Shown here in pieces: positions 19,153 to 29,333 of a stretch of 64,000 nucleotides of DNA. The stretch's first letter is position 1. Each line of letters opens with the position of its first letter. The DNA comes from an uncultured Flavobacteriaceae bacterium (GTDB lineage Bacteria; Bacteroidota; Bacteroidia; Flavobacteriales; Flavobacteriaceae): positions 290,923 through 354,922 of the forward strand of contig CALSUE010000003.1 in the NCBI GenBank assembly GCA_943789455.1, read 5' to 3'. The notes under the pieces are model-generated. The model did no database searches. It worked only from the letters and a program-made list of their open reading frames with translations, and was not told where the DNA came from. A program made the translations under genes and the position numbers.

Positions 19153-20748
19153 TTACTCCTCGTCTGTTTTGAGTGAGTATGATATTTTTAATTTAGGTTT
19201 TCTTGATTCGTTTTGAGTATTGTTGTTTAACAATGTAATTGCTTTGGGATTCCAATTGTAATTCCTAACAATGGTGTCAACAGATGATGTTGGAAGATCG
19301 GTTGGATTTAGAACTCGAACACCAAGTGCTGGAAGGTTATCTGTATTTCCGGCTAAGAGTTCTGAAATATAATCGGTGATCTTAAAAGTATAGCTATTCG
19401 GTTTATTATCGTCATTTACATTTAATGCACCGCCTACCTCATTAACACCCTCTGTGATGTAATCTATAATTTGACGAGGAGTTTCTACTCCTGCGCTATT
19501 TACTCCATCTTTGAATATGAATAACTGGTAAGGTATTGCTGTTGTATCTGGCTCAATAACGTCTTGATCTACATAAATTGTGATACTCGCATCGTTGATT
19601 AGCCAATTTTTTGTTCTCAATTCTTCTAAGTCATCCGGAATCCCATTTAAATCTAGGTCATCTCCGAGAATTTTTAACTGAGCCATTGACCCAGAAACAC
19701 CCTGAATAGGTACATTATTAACTCCTGGTAGTTGCCCTGCCGGGGTTGTTTTATATTGGTTTGTTCTTATTCCTGACAATAAGAAGGTATCTGTCTTTTT
19801 TACTGTATCATAAACCACAGTTCCTCCGTCTACTAAAACCGTATTTGTGTAATGAATATCAATTAAGGGTTGAAGATTATTGTTGTTGAAGGTTAGGGAC
19901 ATTAAAGACCCGTTATCTCCTTCTGCTTGTATTTTTATTCCCCTGAAGTAGTCATTAAAAGCATCTTGTGATGCAAAGTTTGAGGTTTCATATTGGTCAA
20001 AAAGGAGTTCTTTAATTAGATCCTCTTTTAAAGGAATACTAATGGATGGGTTTGAGTTTGCATAGACAATAGTATCTGTAGCATAGACCACTCCTGTACT
20101 AAGCCTTCTTTTAACAAATTGAGCAGTATCTCTTCTGTTGGGTTTAAACTGTAGATCTTCTACACTATTTAATTTTTCAGTTGAAGCCTCATAAGTTTGG
20201 TCTGAGAAATACCTATTAATTAACGCTGGCGTTGTTGGGTTTAAACCACTTAAATAGGTTTCTAATCGAAAAACGTTTAAGGTAAAAGGTTGAGCTTGAT
20301 CTCCAATAATTGAATCTAATATAAAATCAGAATCAAGAAGTGCAGTACTTAGTAAGGAAGCGTTGTAGGGTATCCTTAACAGAACCGTATCAATGGAAGT
20401 AACGGTAATTGTATCTGAACCGTACTCTTGGTCTACTTTTGTTAAATCTAGAGGGATGCTCAGTTGAGAAACAATAGATGCTTCAATTTTCTTATAATTG
20501 TTGTTGTTGTGAACCCCCAATAAATACTGGCCTAAGAGGCCCCCAATAGATAATCCATCTGCTTGAACTTTTTCTATATTTTTGGCAGAAATCTCTATTT
20601 CAAAAATAGTGTCATTTGTAGTAAATTCCCCATTGTTAACGATTGAAGTTCCAATATCAGTAAAATCTTCTTCACATGAAATAACCAACCCTAAAAGAAA
20701 CGCTGTAAATACAACATATACTGTTGCTTTTATATATTTTCTTAACAT
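19153..20748 (-). CDS. DUF4270 family lipoprotein
   Basis: A 531-residue protein with a lipobox (LGLVISC, Cys 25) and the DUF4270 pattern of Bacteroidota (CEEDFTDIGTSIVN near the start, repeated TLLRIPY-like segments). It is probably an outer-membrane or periplasmic lipoprotein. It lies between glmS and the starch-synthase-like gene on the same strand, an arrangement that suggests an envelope or glycan role; function is unknown. Confidence 0.8.
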   Translation of the reverse strand: MLRKYIKATVYVVFTAFLLGLVISCEEDFTDIGTSIVNNGEFTTNDTIFEIEISAKNIEKVQADGLSIGGLLGQYLLGVHNNNNYKKIEASIVSQLSIPLDLTKVDQEYGSDTITVTSIDTVLLRIPYNASLLSTALLDSDFILDSIIGDQAQPFTLNVFRLETYLSGLNPTTPALINRYFSDQTYEASTEKLNSVEDLQFKPNRRDTAQFVKRRLSTGVVYATDTIVYANSNPSISIPLKEDLIKELLFDQYETSNFASQDAFNDYFRGIKIQAEGDNGSLMSLTFNNNNLQPLIDIHYTNTVLVDGGTVVYDTVKKTDTFLLSGIRTNQYKTTPAGQLPGVNNVPIQGVSGSMAQLKILGDDLDLNGIPDDLEELRTKNWLINDASITIYVDQDVIEPDTTAIPYQLFIFKDGVNSAGVETPRQIIDYITEGVNEVGGALNVNDDNKPNSYTFKITDYISELLAGNTDNLPALGVRVLNPTDLPTSSVDTIVRNYNWNPKAITLLNNNTQNESRKPKLKISYSLKTDEE

Positions 20749-20761
20749 AACTATCCTAAGT

Positions 20762-21571
20762 TTACTCTTCTGAAATAAGTTCTTGATAAAAATTTAAATA
20801 CGATTCAAAAGAATCTTCTTCCTGATATGATAGTGCAGGAATATCTGTTTTTTCAATTTCTTCTGATATTTCTTCAGGAATCTCTTGGCTACCTTGAACA
20901 ATAGCGTCTGAGTTTGAAACAGCACTTTTTATAATATTGGTATAGTTTGGTTCTTTTAAAACTTGAATTTTATCGTCTGAAATCTTATCAAATTTGATTT
21001 TTTCAGCAAGATCACTATTCAATTCGCCTTCGAAGTCTTTGTTATATACCGAAGTTATAATTTTGCTTTCTGAAAACAAAGGCTCATCACTGTAATATTC
21101 TTTGATATATAAAGGTAATAATGAGGCCATCCATCCATGAACATGAATAATGTCTGGCGCCCAATTCAATTTTTTTACAGTTTCAACGACTCCTTTAGCA
21201 AAGAAAATTGCTCTTTCATCATTATCTGAAAAAAGCTGATCATCTTCATCAGAAAAAATAGCTTTTCTTTTGAAGTACTCATCATTATCAATAAAGTAAA
21301 CTTGCATTCTTTCCTTAGGAATTGAGGCCACTTTAATAATCAAAGGCATGTCCATATCATTGATTATTAAATTCATCCCCGACAAACGAATTACTTCGTG
21401 AAGTTGATGTCTTCTCTCGTTAATTACCCCAAAACGAGGCATAAAAATCCTTGTCTGTACACCTTTTGAATGCGCTTTCTTTGCTACATTAAATGCAGTA
21501 GATGCTATCTCTGTTTCTGGCAAGTAAGGTACAACCTCAGAAGAAACATACAATATTCTCTTATCTTTCAT
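20762..21571 (-). CDS. Glycogen/starch synthase-like protein (GT5 N-terminal domain)
   Basis: A 269-residue protein matching only the N-terminal Rossmann half of GT5 starch synthases (ILYVSSEVVPYLPETEIAS, then IIHVHGWMASLLPLYIK). The usual KxGGL ADP-glucose motif is replaced by ETEIAST, and the C-terminal GT domain is missing. Short forms next to panC are common in Bacteroidota, so catalysis is doubtful; a regulatory or unrelated role is possible. It is divergent from panC. Confidence 0.7.
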   Translation of the reverse strand: MKDKRILYVSSEVVPYLPETEIASTAFNVAKKAHSKGVQTRIFMPRFGVINERRHQLHEVIRLSGMNLIINDMDMPLIIKVASIPKERMQVYFIDNDEYFKRKAIFSDEDDQLFSDNDERAIFFAKGVVETVKKLNWAPDIIHVHGWMASLLPLYIKEYYSDEPLFSESKIITSVYNKDFEGELNSDLAEKIKFDKISDDKIQVLKEPNYTNIIKSAVSNSDAIVQGSQEIPEEISEEIEKTDIPALSYQEEDSFESYLNFYQELISEE

Positions 21572-21637
21572 TAAATTTAAGCCTTTATATAAGTTTGCAA
21601 AAGTACGAAATTTTCTGCAAAAGTCGTGTTAAAATAC

Positions 21638-21645
21638 TAAGTTTG
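21638..21645 (+). promoter_or_regulatory. panC promoter -7 box
   Basis: TAAGTTTG fits TAnnTTTG and lies 22 bases before the panC ATG. Confidence 0.5.
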
Positions 21646-21667
21646 CGATCTTAGACTATATTCTATT

Positions 21668-22516
21668 ATGAAGGTTTTTAAAACTAAGAAAGAACTAAAT
21701 TTATATTTTAAAGAATTTCGTTCTAAAAATGCTAAGATTGGTTTTGTGCCTACAATGGGTGCACTCCATAAAGGACACCTTTCTTTAATAGAAGAATCTT
21801 CAAAAGAAAATGACATTACGGTTGCTAGTATTTTTGTAAACCCTACACAGTTTGATAAAAAAGAAGATTTAGACAACTACCCAAAAACTCTTGAAAACGA
21901 CCTAAATCTTCTAAAGAAGGTCGCTTGTGATGTTGTTTTTATTCCTTCCGTAGAAGAAATTTATAACAATACCATTTTGGCTCTCCAATTCGATTTTGAT
22001 GGCCTTGAAAATGAAATGGAAGGAAAATATCGAGAAGGTCATTTTAACGGAGTGGGCACTATAGTCAAAAAATTATTTGAAATTGTACTTCCAACCCATG
22101 CATACTTTGGAGAAAAAGATTTTCAGCAACTACAAATTATAAGAAAATTAGTAAAAAAAACAGCCTTAGATATAAATATCGTTTGTTGTGCCACATACAG
22201 AGAGGCTAATGGTTTGGCCATGAGTTCAAGAAATGCTCGTTTAACTTTACAAGAAAAGGAAGCTGCAGCAATTATCTATCAAATCCTAAGTGGTGTAAAA
22301 GATAAACATGGAAAACTTCCATTGGATGCTGTTCACAAATGGGTTCTAGAACAATTTGAAAACCAACCCCTTTTTGAGTTGGAATACTTTACCATAGCAG
22401 ATGAAGAAACCTTAAAAAGTGCACCCAGCATCTCACCAGAAAAAACCTATCGTGCATTTATTGCAGTGTATGCGAGAGAAGTTCGATTAATTGACACTAT
22501 TTCATTAAATTCTTAA
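21668..22516 (+). CDS. panC: Pantothenate synthetase
   Basis: A 282-residue ATP-dependent ligase joining pantoate and beta-alanine. Motifs: GFVPTMGALHKGHLSLI with the HIGH-like site, SIFVNPTQF, YFGEKDFQQLQII and MSSRNARL. Standard length. panD follows 56 bases downstream behind its own promoter box; together they make and use beta-alanine for coenzyme A. Confidence 0.95.
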   Translation: MKVFKTKKELNLYFKEFRSKNAKIGFVPTMGALHKGHLSLIEESSKENDITVASIFVNPTQFDKKEDLDNYPKTLENDLNLLKKVACDVVFIPSVEEIYNNTILALQFDFDGLENEMEGKYREGHFNGVGTIVKKLFEIVLPTHAYFGEKDFQQLQIIRKLVKKTALDINIVCCATYREANGLAMSSRNARLTLQEKEAAAIIYQILSGVKDKHGKLPLDAVHKWVLEQFENQPLFELEYFTIADEETLKSAPSISPEKTYRAFIAVYAREVRLIDTISLNS

Positions 22517-22560
22517 CCTCTTTTTAGTGTGTTTTAGCTTTTCAAATTTTAAAAAAGTAG

Positions 22561-22568
22561 TACTTTTG
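22561..22568 (+). promoter_or_regulatory. panD promoter -7 box next to the start codon
   Basis: TACTTTTG fits TAnnTTTG and ends 4 bases before the panD ATG at 22573, which predicts a leaderless or near-leaderless transcript. Confidence 0.5.
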
Positions 22569-22572
22569 CAAA

Positions 22573-22923
22573 ATGTTAGTTCAAGTTGTTAAATCAAAAA
22601 TCCATCGTGTTAAAGTAACAGGTGCAGATTTAAATTATGTGGGAAGCGTTACCATAGATGAAGACCTTATGAATGCCGCCAATATTATAGAAGGAGAGCG
22701 TGTACAAATTGTTAACAATAACAATGGAGAACGACTTGAAACCTATGTTATCCCTGGACCAAGAAAAAGTGGTGAAATTACATTAAATGGAGCAGCTGCC
22801 AGAAGAGTAGCTGTTGGAGATGTTTTGATATTAATTACCTATGCTTTTTTAGATTTTGAAGAAGCAAAGAAATTTAAGCCAGCACTCGTTTTTCCTAATG
22901 AAAACACAAATTTACTTCGTTAG
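22573..22923 (+). CDS. panD: Aspartate 1-decarboxylase
   Basis: A 116-residue pyruvoyl enzyme making beta-alanine. The self-cleavage site G24-S25 (NYVGSVTID) is intact, and the [15 protein letters not shown] and [11 protein letters not shown] motifs are present. A flippase-like gene starts 3 bases after the stop. Confidence 0.95.
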   Translation: MLVQVVKSKIHRVKVTGADLNYVGSVTIDEDLMNAANIIEGERVQIVNNNNGERLETYVIPGPRKSGEITLNGAAARRVAVGDVLILITYAFLDFEEAKKFKPALVFPNENTNLLR

Positions 22924-22925
22924 TT

Positions 22926-23876
22926 TTGAATTTAAAAATTAAAAAAATAGTAAAAGTAATTATTCCGCTGCTCTTCGGAGGAGCCTTAGTTTGGTATTTA
23001 TTTACAATTATTCCACCTGAGACCCTTTTAGAATATTTTAAAAATGCAAACTATTGGTGGATTGCTCTAGGATTACTTTTTGGAATCTTAAGTCACTTAT
23101 CTAGAGCCTATCGTTGGAAGTTTATGTTAGAGCCGATGGGCTACAAGCCTCGATTTATCAATAGCACTTTAGCTGTTTTAATTGGTTATTTTGTAAACTT
23201 AGCCATCCCAAGAGCTGGAGAGGTTTCAAGAGCAACTGTGATGACTAATTATGAGGGGATCCCATTTGAGAAAGGGTTTGGTACTATTGTAGCAGAACGC
23301 ATCGCAGATTTAATTATGATGTTTTTGATTATAGGGATTACCCTGCTAATTCAATTTGATTTTATCATTGAACTGCTCACAAAAAATGTAGACCCAGTTA
23401 AAATTGGAGTTATATTGATTTTGTGTGTAGGGTTCGGATTCTTATTTTATACCTATGTAAGAAAATCTAAAAAAGGGATTGGTTTAAAAATTAAAAACTT
23501 TGTAAAAAGTCTTATTGAAGGGGTTACCAGTATTTTTAGAATGAAAAATAAATGGGCTTTTATTTTTCATACCGTGTTTATTTGGATCATGTATATCTTA
23601 ATGTTTTGGGCTACCATACCCGCCATTAACGGGTTAGATGTTCCGTTTGGAGGAATTTTAGTTGGATTTATTGCTGGAGGATTTAGTATTGCAGCAACAA
23701 ATGGAGGCATTGGCTTATATCCATTAGCCGTTGCTGGTGCGTTTACCTTATTTGGCGTACCCGAAGAACCGTCTACAGCATTTGGAAGTGTTATGTGGGC
23801 CGCACAGACTGCTATGATTATTATTTTTGGTGGTCTCTCTTTTTTACTTTTACCAATCTGTAATAAAGCAAAGTAA
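22926..23876 (+). CDS. Lysylphosphatidylglycerol-flippase-like membrane protein
   Basis: A 316-residue protein with about eight membrane helices and the UPF0104 pattern: LSRAYRWKFMLEPMGYKP, PRAGEVSRATVM and a Gly-rich GGFSIAATNGGIGLYP. It starts at TTG 22926, since no ATG is near and the hydrophobic N terminus begins there. Substrate unknown. It lies between panD and radA, all reading the same way. Confidence 0.8.
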   Translation: MNLKIKKIVKVIIPLLFGGALVWYLFTIIPPETLLEYFKNANYWWIALGLLFGILSHLSRAYRWKFMLEPMGYKPRFINSTLAVLIGYFVNLAIPRAGEVSRATVMTNYEGIPFEKGFGTIVAERIADLIMMFLIIGITLLIQFDFIIELLTKNVDPVKIGVILILCVGFGFLFYTYVRKSKKGIGLKIKNFVKSLIEGVTSIFRMKNKWAFIFHTVFIWIMYILMFWATIPAINGLDVPFGGILVGFIAGGFSIAATNGGIGLYPLAVAGAFTLFGVPEEPSTAFGSVMWAAQTAMIIIFGGLSFLLLPICNKAK

Positions 23877-23906
23877 TTTTCTTTTCTTTGTGTAAACTTA
23901 TATCTA

Positions 23907-25265
23907 ATGGCGAAAGCTAAAACTACTTTTTTTTGTCAGAATTGTGGCACTCAGCATGCAAAATGGATGGGGCAATGTAATGCATGTAATGAATGGAATA
24001 CTATTGTTGAAGAAGTAGTTCAAAAAGAGGTCGCTAGAGAATGGAAGCAGTCGAATACTGCAAAAACCATTTCTAAGCCCTTAAAAATTGAAGAAATTCA
24101 ATTGAATGCAGAAGAAAGAATTCCTACACAAAACAATGAGCTAGATACGGTTTTAGGTGGAGGCTTGGTTAAAGGGTCTGTGACATTATTGGGTGGTGAA
24201 CCCGGTATTGGAAAGTCTACATTAATTCTACAAGTAGCTCTTGCAATCCCTCACAAAGTTTTATATGTTTCTGGAGAGGAAAGTCAATCTCAGATAAAAA
24301 TGAGAGCAGAAAGAATTCAAAAAAATTCTTCTAATTGCCTTATTTTAACGGCAACAAACACTCAAGAAATTTTTAAAAATATTGAGAATACAGCCCCGCA
24401 AATCTTGGTTATAGACTCCATACAAACACTACACACAAATGCTATAGAGGCGTCTCCTGGCAGTATCTCTCAAATTAGAGAAACTACCGCAGAACTTATA
24501 AAATTTGCAAAAGAAACAGGTACCCCTGTTTTATTAATAGGTCATATAAATAAAGAAGGGCAAATTGCTGGACCAAAGATTTTGGAACATATGGTAGATG
24601 TTGTTTTGCAATTTGAAGGTGACAGAAATCACACCTACAGAATATTGCGTTCTCAGAAAAATAGATTTGGTTCTACTGCAGAATTAGGTATTTATGAAAT
24701 GTTTTCAAACGGATTGAGAGAAGTTTCAAACCCTTCCGAAATTCTCATTTCAAAAAAAGACGCTGATCTAAGCGGAACCGCTATTGCATCAACTCTTGAG
24801 GGGGTTCGCCCTTTAATGATTGAAGTTCAAGCTTTGGTGAGTTCGGCCGTGTATGGAACGCCTCAAAGAACAACTACAGGATACAACCTCAAGCGCTTGC
24901 ATATGGTTTTGGCCGTCTTAGAAAAAAGAGCTGGGTTTAAATTAGCTGCAAAAGATGTCTTTTTAAACATTACGGGGGGTATTAGTATTGATGACCCTGC
25001 TATTGACCTTGCTGTTGTTGCCTCAATTTTATCCTCCAATCAAGATATTGCTATATCTCCCAATGTTTGTTTTGCTGCAGAAATTGGATTAGCAGGAGAA
25101 ATAAGACCTGTCTCTAAAATAGATCAACGCATCTCTGAAGCAAAAAAACTTGGCTATAAAACATTTGTTGCGTCTAAATACAATAAAATTACAGTCAAAG
25201 AAGACGGTATAAAGCTTATTCTTGTTGGGAAAATTGAAGAAGTATTTGCAACTTTATTTGCATAA
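23907..25265 (+). CDS. radA: DNA repair protein RadA
   Basis: A 452-residue RecA-family helicase/recombination factor. It has an N-terminal four-Cys zinc finger (CQNCGTQHAKWMGQCNAC), Walker A GGEPGIGKST, the RadA motif KNRFGST and a Lon-like C-terminal domain (GGISIDDPAIDLA). Full length. A strong terminator follows directly. Confidence 0.95.
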   Translation: MAKAKTTFFCQNCGTQHAKWMGQCNACNEWNTIVEEVVQKEVAREWKQSNTAKTISKPLKIEEIQLNAEERIPTQNNELDTVLGGGLVKGSVTLLGGEPGIGKSTLILQVALAIPHKVLYVSGEESQSQIKMRAERIQKNSSNCLILTATNTQEIFKNIENTAPQILVIDSIQTLHTNAIEASPGSISQIRETTAELIKFAKETGTPVLLIGHINKEGQIAGPKILEHMVDVVLQFEGDRNHTYRILRSQKNRFGSTAELGIYEMFSNGLREVSNPSEILISKKDADLSGTAIASTLEGVRPLMIEVQALVSSAVYGTPQRTTTGYNLKRLHMVLAVLEKRAGFKLAAKDVFLNITGGISIDDPAIDLAVVASILSSNQDIAISPNVCFAAEIGLAGEIRPVSKIDQRISEAKKLGYKTFVASKYNKITVKEDGIKLILVGKIEEVFATLFA

Positions 25266-25292
25266 AAAAACCACGCGTTAACGTGGTTTTTT
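25265..25292 (+). terminator. Rho-independent terminator after radA
   Basis: Arms AAAAAACCACG and CGTGGTTTTTT, loop of 6 bases. The hairpin overlaps the radA stop and can also serve the convergent hemD gene. Confidence 0.85.
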
Positions 25293-25315
25293 ATTAGCTC
25301 TATTTGTTCGCTTAA

Positions 25316-26062
25316 TTATTTTTTATTTACTTGCTTGATGTATTTTTCCAAAGCCATAGTCATGGAAGGAGTTTCGGGTGATGGAGCGGTAATATTACAC
25401 TTCAACCCAGCTGCCGTAGCTGCTTTAACCGTAGAATTCCCAAAGACTGCAATTCGCGTGTTGTTTTGTTTAAATTCTGGAAAATTTTTAAATAACGAAT
25501 CTATCCCTGACGGACTAAAAAACACTAGAATGTCATAAAACACATTTTCTAAATCAGATAAATCGCTTACTACTGTTTTATACAAAATAGCTCTTTTCCA
25601 GTTTACCCCTAAAGTATCTAATTCATTTGGAATTAGTGGTTTTAGTTTGTCTGAGGAAGGCAATAAAAACTTCTCCTCTTTGTGTTTCTTAATTAACTTT
25701 ACCAATTCAGGAAAAGTTCTTTTCCCAACATAAATTTTACGTTTTCTGTACACTACATACTTCTGTAAATAGAAAGCTACTGCTTCAGACTGACAAAAAT
25801 ATTTCATCGCATCTGGCACTTTAAAGCGCATTTGCTCTGCTATTCTGAAGAAATGATCAACAGCATTTCTACTCGTAAGAACGATAGCAGTAAATTTTGA
25901 CAAATCAATTTTTTGAGCTCTAACCTCTTTTGAAGTAACTCCTTCGACATGGATAAAAGGTCTAAAATCAATTTTAACCTTCTGTTTATCAGACAAGTCA
26001 GAATAAGGAGATGTTTCTGTTTTTGGTTCTGGTTGAGATACCAAGATTGTTTTCACTTTCAT
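25316..26062 (-). CDS. hemD: Uroporphyrinogen-III synthase
   Basis: A 248-residue protein in the heme pathway that cyclises hydroxymethylbilane. Sequence is weakly conserved in this family, but VLTSRNAVDHFF, LPSSDKLKPLIP, FFSPSGIDSLF and IAVFGNSTVKAA fit HemD. It follows a DUF4271 gene by 18 bases, the usual flavobacterial pair. Confidence 0.82.
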   Translation of the reverse strand: MKVKTILVSQPEPKTETSPYSDLSDKQKVKIDFRPFIHVEGVTSKEVRAQKIDLSKFTAIVLTSRNAVDHFFRIAEQMRFKVPDAMKYFCQSEAVAFYLQKYVVYRKRKIYVGKRTFPELVKLIKKHKEEKFLLPSSDKLKPLIPNELDTLGVNWKRAILYKTVVSDLSDLENVFYDILVFFSPSGIDSLFKNFPEFKQNNTRIAVFGNSTVKAATAAGLKCNITAPSPETPSMTMALEKYIKQVNKK

Positions 26063-26080
26063 AATCTACTTCTATTTTAT

Positions 26081-26722
26081 TTAAAATATCAATCTAAACA
26101 AAACGAATAGCGGTGCTAATTCGAAGGCGCAAAGGTACAAAATAAAATAAAATAACTCTTTAATAATCAGGTTTTTGTTATTGATTAATATTAAAGAAAA
26201 TCTTAATGAAAAAAGTACTGTAAAACCTGCAAATAAGAAATAGTGATCTTGAAAAGCATAAAAATAAAACACATTTAAAAAGAACAAGCCAACAGAAATA
26301 GAATAAAGATACCCGCGTTTAGAGGTCATGAAAAATGACAACTTTGAGTGAAATTGAAAGACTGAAAACAATGCAAATACAACTAAAAACCTCAGCACCA
26401 CATAGCTAAACAAATAAGAAGTACTCAACAAGTAGTCTTCTAATAAAAATACACTGCTTTGTTTGAATTGGTTGACTAAAAAAAAGGTGGTTACAGAAAG
26501 CATTAAAAAGGTAAACAATGAAAATCCTGTATGAAAAAAAGACAAAGCCCAATAATTCTCCTCCGCCTCTATTTCAAGGAAGCCCTTGTTGAAAAGAGAA
26601 GTTACATAACCTTTTAATTTTGTTGTTGTAAAAAGTTTTAGAAAAAAAAGTAATAGTATAGAGAATACAAAAATTAACGTGATCCAATTGTTTGACAAAA
26701 CGCTTCTCTGAAGAGCTTCCAT
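26081..26722 (-). CDS. DUF4271 membrane protein
   Basis: A 213-residue protein with about six predicted membrane helices. The position directly before hemD and the helix pattern match DUF4271 of Bacteroidota. Function unknown; it is probably cotranscribed with hemD. Confidence 0.72.
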   Translation of the reverse strand: MEALQRSVLSNNWITLIFVFSILLLFFLKLFTTTKLKGYVTSLFNKGFLEIEAEENYWALSFFHTGFSLFTFLMLSVTTFFLVNQFKQSSVFLLEDYLLSTSYLFSYVVLRFLVVFALFSVFQFHSKLSFFMTSKRGYLYSISVGLFFLNVFYFYAFQDHYFLFAGFTVLFSLRFSLILINNKNLIIKELFYFILYLCAFELAPLFVLFRLIF

Positions 26723-26772
26723 ACCTTCTTTTTTGTAATTAAGATTAACACAAAATTAGTCATAAAAAAATG

Positions 26773-26780
26773 TATATTTG
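26773..26780 (+). promoter_or_regulatory. Promoter -7 box of the mannosyltransferase operon
   Basis: TATATTTG fits TAnnTTTG and lies 20 bases before the ATG at 26801. It argues against the longer open frame starting upstream at 26780. Confidence 0.5.
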
Positions 26781-26800
26781 TGCATATTCTCACACATTTT

Positions 26801-27517
26801 ATGTCTGACACTCTAGTTATTATTCCAACCTATAACGAAAAAGAAAACATTGAAGCGATTATAGAAGCTGTCTTCAAGCAAAAAAAGAGGTTTCATATAT
26901 TAGTTGTTGATGACAACTCTCCAGACGGAACTGCTGAAATTGTAGAAAGGCTAATCACTCAATATTCTGATGCTCTTTTTATTGAAAAAAGAACAGGAAA
27001 AAATGGGCTTGGAACAGCATACATTCACGGCTTTAAATGGGCTATTCAAAAAAAATATGACTACATCATTGAGATGGATGCAGACTTTTCTCACAACCCA
27101 AAAGATTTAGTAAGGCTTTATAATGCTTGTGAAAAAGGAGGTGCTGATGTTTCTATAGGGTCTAGATATTCACAAGGTGTAAATGTTGTAAACTGGCCAA
27201 TGAAAAGAGTGTTGCTTTCCTATTTTGCTTCAAAATACGTTCGTTTTATTACTAGAATTCCAATTCATGACACTACTGCTGGATTTGTCTGCTACAAAAG
27301 AAATGTGCTTGAAACTATTAAACTCAATAAAATACGCTTTGTGGGCTATGCTTTTCAGATTGAGATGAAATTTAAAGCTTGGAAACACAACTTTAACATT
27401 AAAGAAGTTTCTGTAATTTTTACAGATAGAACCGAAGGAACCTCTAAGATGAGTGACGGAATAATTTATGAAGCACTTTTTGGTGTAATAAAAATGAGAT
27501 TTAAAGGCTTACGATGA
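26801..27517 (+). CDS. Polyprenol monophosphomannose synthase-like glycosyltransferase
   Basis: A 238-residue GT2 enzyme. Motifs: [26 protein letters not shown] and the metal-binding MDADFSHNP, then [16 protein letters not shown] and [10 protein letters not shown]. This is the soluble dolichol-phosphate-mannose synthase type, which loads mannose onto a polyprenyl phosphate. Start set at ATG 26801 after the promoter box. Its stop overlaps the dihydroorotase start (ATGA). Confidence 0.85.
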   Translation: MSDTLVIIPTYNEKENIEAIIEAVFKQKKRFHILVVDDNSPDGTAEIVERLITQYSDALFIEKRTGKNGLGTAYIHGFKWAIQKKYDYIIEMDADFSHNPKDLVRLYNACEKGGADVSIGSRYSQGVNVVNWPMKRVLLSYFASKYVRFITRIPIHDTTAGFVCYKRNVLETIKLNKIRFVGYAFQIEMKFKAWKHNFNIKEVSVIFTDRTEGTSKMSDGIIYEALFGVIKMRFKGLR

Positions 27518-28851
27518 ACACCTACCTAATAAAAAACGCAACTATTGTAAATGAGGGGGCTTCCTTTCTTAGCGATATTCTTATAGAAAACGGATTTATA
27601 AAAAAAATAAGTGCCTCCATTACTGTAGACGCTATTCCTATAATTGATGCTGAAGGAAAGTATCTTATTCCCGGGTTAATAGACGATCAAGTGCATTTTA
27701 GAGAGCCTGGGCTAACTCATAAGGCAACTATTGGCACAGAAAGTAGAGCTGCTGTTGCGGGTGGGGTTACTACTTTTATTGAGATGCCTAACACAGTGCC
27801 TCAGGCAACTACGCAACAACTATTACAAGACAAGTTTGATATTGCAGAAAGCACCTCTTTTGTTAATTATTCGTTTATGTTTGGTGGCACCAATGATAAT
27901 TTAGAAGAATTGTTGCAAACCGATCCAAAAACTGTGGCAGGTATTAAGCTGTTTTTGGGTTCATCTACCGGAAATATGTTGGTAGACAATCTTGAGGTAT
28001 TAGAAAAAATATTTTCATCTACTCAACTTATTATCTCTGTTCATTGTGAAGATGAGGCTACCATCAAAAAAAATACGGCGCACTATAAAGCACGCTATGG
28101 AGACGATATTCCAATTGAATTACATCCAATTATAAGAAGTGAAGAAGCTTGTTATTTATCCTCTTCAAAAGCCATTGCTTTGGCAAAAAAAACAGGAGCT
28201 CGATTGCATGTTTTTCATTTGTCTACCGCCAAAGAAACCAGCTTATTTAGAAATGATATCCCTTTAGAAGAAAAGCAAATTACCGCTGAAGTTTGTGTGC
28301 ATCATTTATGGTTTTCTGATGAAGATTATAAAGAAAAAGGGACTCATATTAAATGGAATCCTGCGGTTAAAACCGCTCAAGACAGACAAGGGTTGTGGGA
28401 CGCGTTGTTAGATGATAGAATAGATATTATTGCATCAGATCACGCCCCTCATACTCTAGAAGAAAAATCCAATTCGTATTTAAGTGCTCCTAGCGGAGGG
28501 CCTCTTGTTCAACACACTCTATTGGCCTTATTAGAAAAAGTTAACGAACAGGTTATTACTATTGAGAAGCTTGTTGAAAAAGCATGTCATAACCCAGCTA
28601 AAATTTTTCAAATAGAAAAAAGAGGCTTTGTTAGAGAAGGTTATTTTGCAGATTTAGTATTGGTAGATATGAACGCGCCTCAAACGGTGTGTAAAGAAAA
28701 TATCCTATACAAATGCGGATGGTCTCCTTTTGAAGGAATTACTTTTTCGTCTAGTGTTACCCATACGTTTGTGAATGGGGTTTTAATGTATGATCGCGGA
28801 GTTTTTAATACCTCCACAAAAGGAAAAAGAATTACTTTTGATAGAGTATGA
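27514..28851 (+). CDS. pyrC: Dihydroorotase
   Basis: A 445-residue amidohydrolase of pyrimidine synthesis. The first metal motif is DDQ59VH61FREPG: the first His of the usual HxH is Gln, as in other Bacteroidota dihydroorotases, so this is a family trait rather than decay. SDHAPHT and the [12 protein letters not shown] segment are present. It overlaps the genes on both sides by 4 bases, giving a tightly coupled operon. Confidence 0.88.
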   Translation: MNTYLIKNATIVNEGASFLSDILIENGFIKKISASITVDAIPIIDAEGKYLIPGLIDDQVHFREPGLTHKATIGTESRAAVAGGVTTFIEMPNTVPQATTQQLLQDKFDIAESTSFVNYSFMFGGTNDNLEELLQTDPKTVAGIKLFLGSSTGNMLVDNLEVLEKIFSSTQLIISVHCEDEATIKKNTAHYKARYGDDIPIELHPIIRSEEACYLSSSKAIALAKKTGARLHVFHLSTAKETSLFRNDIPLEEKQITAEVCVHHLWFSDEDYKEKGTHIKWNPAVKTAQDRQGLWDALLDDRIDIIASDHAPHTLEEKSNSYLSAPSGGPLVQHTLLALLEKVNEQVITIEKLVEKACHNPAKIFQIEKRGFVREGYFADLVLVDMNAPQTVCKENILYKCGWSPFEGITFSSSVTHTFVNGVLMYDRGVFNTSTKGKRITFDRV

Positions 28852-29333
28852 AAAATAGAATCACTTCTTTAATATTAATCGTTCTTTTTATGTCTTGCAA
28901 AAGCAATACCATCTATGATGAGCCCTTAGATCTTATTCCAAAAGATTCTATGATGCTGTTGTTAAAAGATTTGTATTTGGCAACCGCTGCAAAAAATATC
29001 AAAAACGCAAGACAGCAAAAAAAAGTTTCCTACATCACCCTTATTTACAATAAATACAACATCGATAGCCTTCGATTTAATTCCAGTAATCTTTATTACA
29101 CCTCAAAGATTGATGTTTACGAACCTATGTTAAATGAGATAACAGCAATCTTGAAAAAAGAACAAGAATTTTTTACTGAAGCTAAAAAAATCAAAGATTC
29201 TCTTTTCAATGATTCTCTGTTAAAATTTACAGATAAAATAAGAAAAGATCGTAAAATAAAAGATTCTAAAAAGCTTGACCTTTTAAGAAAAAGAAAAAAG
29301 TTTAAAGAGTTTTCAAAGGAAAAACTACAGTAA
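28848..29333 (+). CDS. DUF4296 lipoprotein
   Basis: A 161-residue protein with a lipobox (LFMSC, Cys 17), the pattern [25 protein letters not shown] and a lysine-rich C terminus. These fit DUF4296 of Bacteroidota. Function unknown. It is last in the overlap operon and its 3' end overlaps the convergent epimerase gene by 9 bases. Confidence 0.75.
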   Translation: MKNRITSLILIVLFMSCKSNTIYDEPLDLIPKDSMMLLLKDLYLATAAKNIKNARQQKKVSYITLIYNKYNIDSLRFNSSNLYYTSKIDVYEPMLNEITAILKKEQEFFTEAKKIKDSLFNDSLLKFTDKIRKDRKIKDSKKLDLLRKRKKFKEFSKEKLQ

